Of a stretch of DNA of 7,302 nt, positions 4,761 to 7,302 are shown in pieces. The stretch is taken from positions 14,558 to 21,859 of the forward strand of contig JAGORP010000026.1 in assembly GCA_018062725.1 (NCBI GenBank), written 5' to 3'. The notes under the pieces are model-generated. The model saw only the letters and a program-made list of their open reading frames with translations. It was not told the origin of the DNA and did not search any database. This stretch comes from Flavobacterium sp. (GTDB lineage Bacteria; Bacteroidota; Bacteroidia; Flavobacteriales; Flavobacteriaceae). Both the position numbers and the translations under genes were made by a program. Position 1 is the stretch's first letter. Every line of letters begins with the position of its first letter.

Positions 4761-7091
4761 TTAACCTATCACATCCAATTTGGCAAAACGCAACAGTAAT
4801 TTCTTAATTCCGCCTACGTCAAATTTGATTTCTGCTTTTTTATCCGCTCCCGCGCCTTCCAAATTTAGGATTTCACCTTTACCAAATCGCTCGTGCATGA
4901 CAATATTCCCTACCGTTAATTTACTATCAAACAAATTGGTAGCGCTTTGTCCGTTGGAGGAAACGGGTTTCAATTTACGAATAGTAGATGAAGAAACAGG
5001 TTCATCGCCGTATTTTTTTGGCGGCGTTCCAGCTACTGGTTTGGCTAGACGCAATTTCGATTTATCGATGTCGCCAAAAATATCCAAATCCATCATCGGT
5101 TTATAGCGGTAACTGTCGCTTTCACGCGGATTGATGTATTCTAGATACTCGTCTTTTATTTCTTCTATAAATCGGGATGGCTCGCTGTCGGTCAGTTTTC
5201 CCCAACGGTACCGCGACTGTGCATAAGTCAAATACGCTTGTTGTTCGGCACGAGTTAGGGCAACGTAAAACAAACGGCGTTCTTCCTCCAATTCGCTTCG
5301 TGTATTCATACTCATGGCACTTGGGAATAAATCTTCTTCCATTCCCACCACAAAAACGTACGGAAATTCCAATCCTTTGGCCAAGTGAATGGTCATCAAT
5401 GCCACACGATCATCATCGCCCGTATCTTTATCTAAATCGGTTGCCAGCGCAACATCTTCCAAAAACTCAGATAATGCGCCGCGTGCGCCATCAATTTCGA
5501 TTTGTCCTTCGGTAAAATCTTTGATACCGTTGAGTAATTCTTCGATATTTTCAATCCGGGCAATTCCTTCCGGAGTTCCGTCTTTCTTCAACTCTTGCAC
5601 CAAACCTGTTTTTTTGGTCACGTGTTCAGTTAAGTAAAAAGCGTCCTGATTTTCGTTGATGACTTGAAAACTTTTGATCATCAAAACAAAATCGCTAAGC
5701 TTTTGTTTGGTACCTGAGTTCAATTTCAAATCAATTTTATCAATGTGTTCCATCACTTCAAAAATGGAACGCTTGTAATGATTAGCTGCGACGGTGAGTT
5801 TTTCAATAGTCGTATCACCTATTCCTCTGGCGGGATAGTTAATAACCCGAATGAGTGCTTCTTCGTCTTTTAGATTGATGACTAAACGCAAATAACACAA
5901 AACGTCTTTTATTTCTTTGCGTTGGTAGAACGACAATCCACCATAAATTCGATACGGAATATCGCGTTTACGCAAGGCATCTTCCATGGCACGCGATTGA
6001 GCATTGGTTCGGTACAAAATGGCAAATTGACCATTATGCAATTGGTTGCGCATTTTTTGTTCGAATATTTCTCCCGCTACAAAACGACCTTCTTCTCCGT
6101 CGGTGATACTGCGGTGGACTTTAATTTTGGGTCCGAAATCGTTAGCCGTCCACACGACTTTATCGAGTTTGGTTTTATTCTTTTCGATGATGGAATTGGC
6201 CGCTTCCACGATGTTTTTGGTGGAACGGTAATTTTGCTCCAAACGATAGGTTTTTACGTTTTCGTAATCCTTTTGAAAATTAAGAATGTTGTTGATGTTG
6301 GCACCACGAAACGCGTAAATACTCTGCGCATCATCGCCTACCACACAAATGTTCTGAAAACGATCCGATAACGCACGAACAATCAAATACTGCGAGTGAT
6401 TGGTATCTTGGTACTCATCCACCATAATATAGCGAAAACGGTCTTGGTATTTGGCCAACACATCCGGAAAACGATTCAGTAATTCGTTGGTTTTTAATAG
6501 TAAATCATCAAAATCCATAGCTCCGGCTTTGAAACATCGATCTACATAATTGGAATAGATTTCACCCAAACGCGGTTTTTTTGACATCGCATCTTGCTCT
6601 TGCAATTCGGGATTGTTTTGATAGGCTTTTACGGTAATCAACGAGTTTTTATAAGACGAAATCCTTCCTAAAACTTGCTTTGGTTTGTAGATGTCGCGGT
6701 CGAGTTGCATTTCTTTGATGATGGCTGAAATCAGTCGCACCGAATCCTGAGTATCATAAATAGTAAAATTAGAAGGATAGCCTAATTTATCGGCTTCACT
6801 GCGTAAGATGCGGGCAAAAACAGAGTGAAATGTTCCCATCCACAGATTTTTGGCTTCGTTGGTTCCTACGATGTCTGCAATACGCTTTTTCATTTCACGC
6901 GCTGCTTTATTGGTAAAAGTCAGTGCCAAAATAGAGAATGCATCGACACCAAGACTCATTAAGTAAGCAATGCGCATGGTTAACACACGAGTTTTACCCG
7001 AACCGGCACCGGCAATAATAATCATTGGTCCGTCTTTTTGATAAACGGGCGCTTGTTGGGCTTCATTGAGTTGACTGATGTATTTTTGCAT
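4761..7091 (-). CDS. uvrD: ATP-dependent 3'-5' DNA helicase, UvrD/PcrA family
   Basis: This encodes 776 residues starting MQKYISQLNEAQQAPVYQKD, complete and of normal length for UvrD/PcrA. The superfamily 1A motifs appear in order: Q-motif LNEAQQAPV (8-16), Walker A AGAGSGKT (27-34), Ia LALTFTNKAAREM (55-67), GTFHSVFARILR (86-97), Walker B VDEYQDTNHSQY (224-235), III VVGDDAQSIYAFRGA (250-264), IV YRLEQNYRST (282-291), V MTIHLAKGLEFPYVFVVGMEEDLFP (566-590) and VI EEERRLFYVALTRAE (602-616). The C-terminal segment GNIVMHERFGKGEILNLEG (728-746) to the end is the Tudor-like domain that binds RNA polymerase in PcrA/UvrD. No RecB-type nuclease domain follows, which excludes AddA/RecB. The protein acts in nucleotide excision and mismatch repair and in clearing blocked polymerases or RecA filaments. 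It has its own promoter upstream and may read through into the YciO-like gene 85 bp downstream. UvrD and PcrA cannot be told apart by name here; Rep is less likely because of the C-terminal domain. Confidence 0.96.
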   Translation of the reverse strand: MQKYISQLNEAQQAPVYQKDGPMIIIAGAGSGKTRVLTMRIAYLMSLGVDAFSILALTFTNKAAREMKKRIADIVGTNEAKNLWMGTFHSVFARILRSEADKLGYPSNFTIYDTQDSVRLISAIIKEMQLDRDIYKPKQVLGRISSYKNSLITVKAYQNNPELQEQDAMSKKPRLGEIYSNYVDRCFKAGAMDFDDLLLKTNELLNRFPDVLAKYQDRFRYIMVDEYQDTNHSQYLIVRALSDRFQNICVVGDDAQSIYAFRGANINNILNFQKDYENVKTYRLEQNYRSTKNIVEAANSIIEKNKTKLDKVVWTANDFGPKIKVHRSITDGEEGRFVAGEIFEQKMRNQLHNGQFAILYRTNAQSRAMEDALRKRDIPYRIYGGLSFYQRKEIKDVLCYLRLVINLKDEEALIRVINYPARGIGDTTIEKLTVAANHYKRSIFEVMEHIDKIDLKLNSGTKQKLSDFVLMIKSFQVINENQDAFYLTEHVTKKTGLVQELKKDGTPEGIARIENIEELLNGIKDFTEGQIEIDGARGALSEFLEDVALATDLDKDTGDDDRVALMTIHLAKGLEFPYVFVVGMEEDLFPSAMSMNTRSELEEERRLFYVALTRAEQQAYLTYAQSRYRWGKLTDSEPSRFIEEIKDEYLEYINPRESDSYRYKPMMDLDIFGDIDKSKLRLAKPVAGTPPKKYGDEPVSSSTIRKLKPVSSNGQSATNLFDSKLTVGNIVMHERFGKGEILNLEGAGADKKAEIKFDVGGIKKLLLRFAKLDVIG

Positions 7092-7116
7092 GGGAAATAA
7101 AGCGTGTCTTAATTTA

Positions 7117-7147
7117 CAAAAATAGGATTACTACACTTGAAATACAA
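7117..7147 (-). promoter_or_regulatory. Bacteroidota-type promoter of the UvrD/PcrA helicase gene
   Basis: On the minus strand, TTG (7147-7145) is followed after 20 bases by TATTTTTG (7124-7117). This fits the Bacteroidota pattern TTG-N(17-23)-TAnnTTTG without mismatch. The -7 element ends 25 bp before the helicase ATG at 7091, leaving room for a short leader. Confidence 0.65.
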
Positions 7148-7184
7148 TTTAATTGGAACCGAATTATCAACTATTTTTTATCGT

Positions 7185-7211
7185 TTGACACTAGAAAATT
7201 GTTTTACTTTG
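7185..7211 (+). promoter_or_regulatory. Probable promoter of the divergent lipoprotein gene
   Basis: TTGACA at 7185-7190 is followed by TTACTTTG at 7204-7211, which differs from TAnnTTTG at one position, with 16 bases between TTG and the -7 box. The spacing is one base below the usual range, so this is plausible but not certain. It lies 22 bp before the ATG at 7234. Together with the helicase promoter it fills the 142-bp divergent gap at 7092-7233, where I see nothing else. Confidence 0.4.
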
Positions 7212-7233
7212 TGGGAACAATAATTTGAAGATT

Positions 7234-7302
7234 ATGAAAACAAAATACTATTTCTTCTCGCTTTGTATCCTTTTCGTTTTGGGATGCTCTTCTCCTTCAA
7301 AA
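7234..7302 (+). CDS. N-terminus of a putative lipoprotein, cut by window edge
   Basis: Only the first 23 codons are present, and the frame runs open to the window edge. They encode a short basic start (MKTKYY), a hydrophobic core (FFSLCILFVL) and a lipobox VLGC with Cys18, followed by SSPSK. This is a typical type II signal peptide, so the mature protein should be an outer- or inner-membrane lipoprotein. The S-rich stretch after the cysteine is common in Bacteroidota lipoproteins. Nothing of the mature domain is visible, so no function can be given. It is divergent from the helicase gene and has a promoter-like sequence in front of it. Confidence 0.8.
   Translation, partial: MKTKYYFFSLCILFVLGCSSPSK

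Noticed and set aside
4780..6371. Several plus-strand ORFs of up to 149 residues opposite the helicase gene
   Set aside because: The helicase frame is complete with all motifs, so these are antisense shadows.

Overview
The window looks like chromosomal DNA from a member of the Bacteroidota, most likely Flavobacteriaceae and Flavobacterium-like. Three things point there. The DNA is AT-rich. Gene starts lack clear Shine-Dalgarno sequences, while upstream sites fit the Bacteroidota promoter pattern TTG-N(17-23)-TAnnTTTG. The protein families, and short intergenic repeats such as GTTTATG and AATTTGAAAATGTGTC, also resemble what I recall from flavobacterial genomes. This placement is inference; there is no rRNA or other direct marker.

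Layout. 1-952 (minus): most of holA, the DNA polymerase III delta (clamp-loader) subunit, cut off at its C-terminus by the window edge. 953-1078: non-coding DNA made largely of 7-bp repeats. 1079-1480 (minus): a small S23/four-helix-bundle protein gene framed by an inverted repeat. 1523-3889 (plus): a small PD-(D/E)XK protein resembling the N-terminal domain of HsdR, a family 2 glycosyltransferase 6 bp downstream, and then, behind its own promoter, an OmpA-domain lipoprotein. 3905-3940: a strong, apparently bidirectional terminator, followed by two more 7-bp repeat arrays. 4055-4675 (minus): a Sua5/YciO/YrdC-family protein, closest to YciO. 4676-4760: a gap with a 16-bp tandem duplication and an 11-bp stem-loop. 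4761-7091 (minus): a complete UvrD/PcrA-type DNA helicase with its own promoter. 7234-7302 (plus): the first 23 codons of a divergent lipoprotein gene.

Most of the genes are ordinary core or housekeeping genes: replication (HolA), repair (UvrD/PcrA), tRNA-modification-related (YciO-like) and envelope (glycosyltransferase, OmpA lipoprotein). They do not form one obvious pathway. The part that looks accessory is about 960-1520. There an AT-rich S23-family gene sits between the divergent holA and HsdR_N-like genes, and near-complementary heptamer-repeat ends frame it. This resembles the 23S rRNA intervening sequences that carry the same protein family in other bacteria, but here it lies in ordinary intergenic DNA. 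Heptad-periodic repeats with different units recur at 1034-1067, 3948-3975 and 4005-4046. I see no CRISPR array, tRNA, rRNA, insertion sequence or complete defence system.
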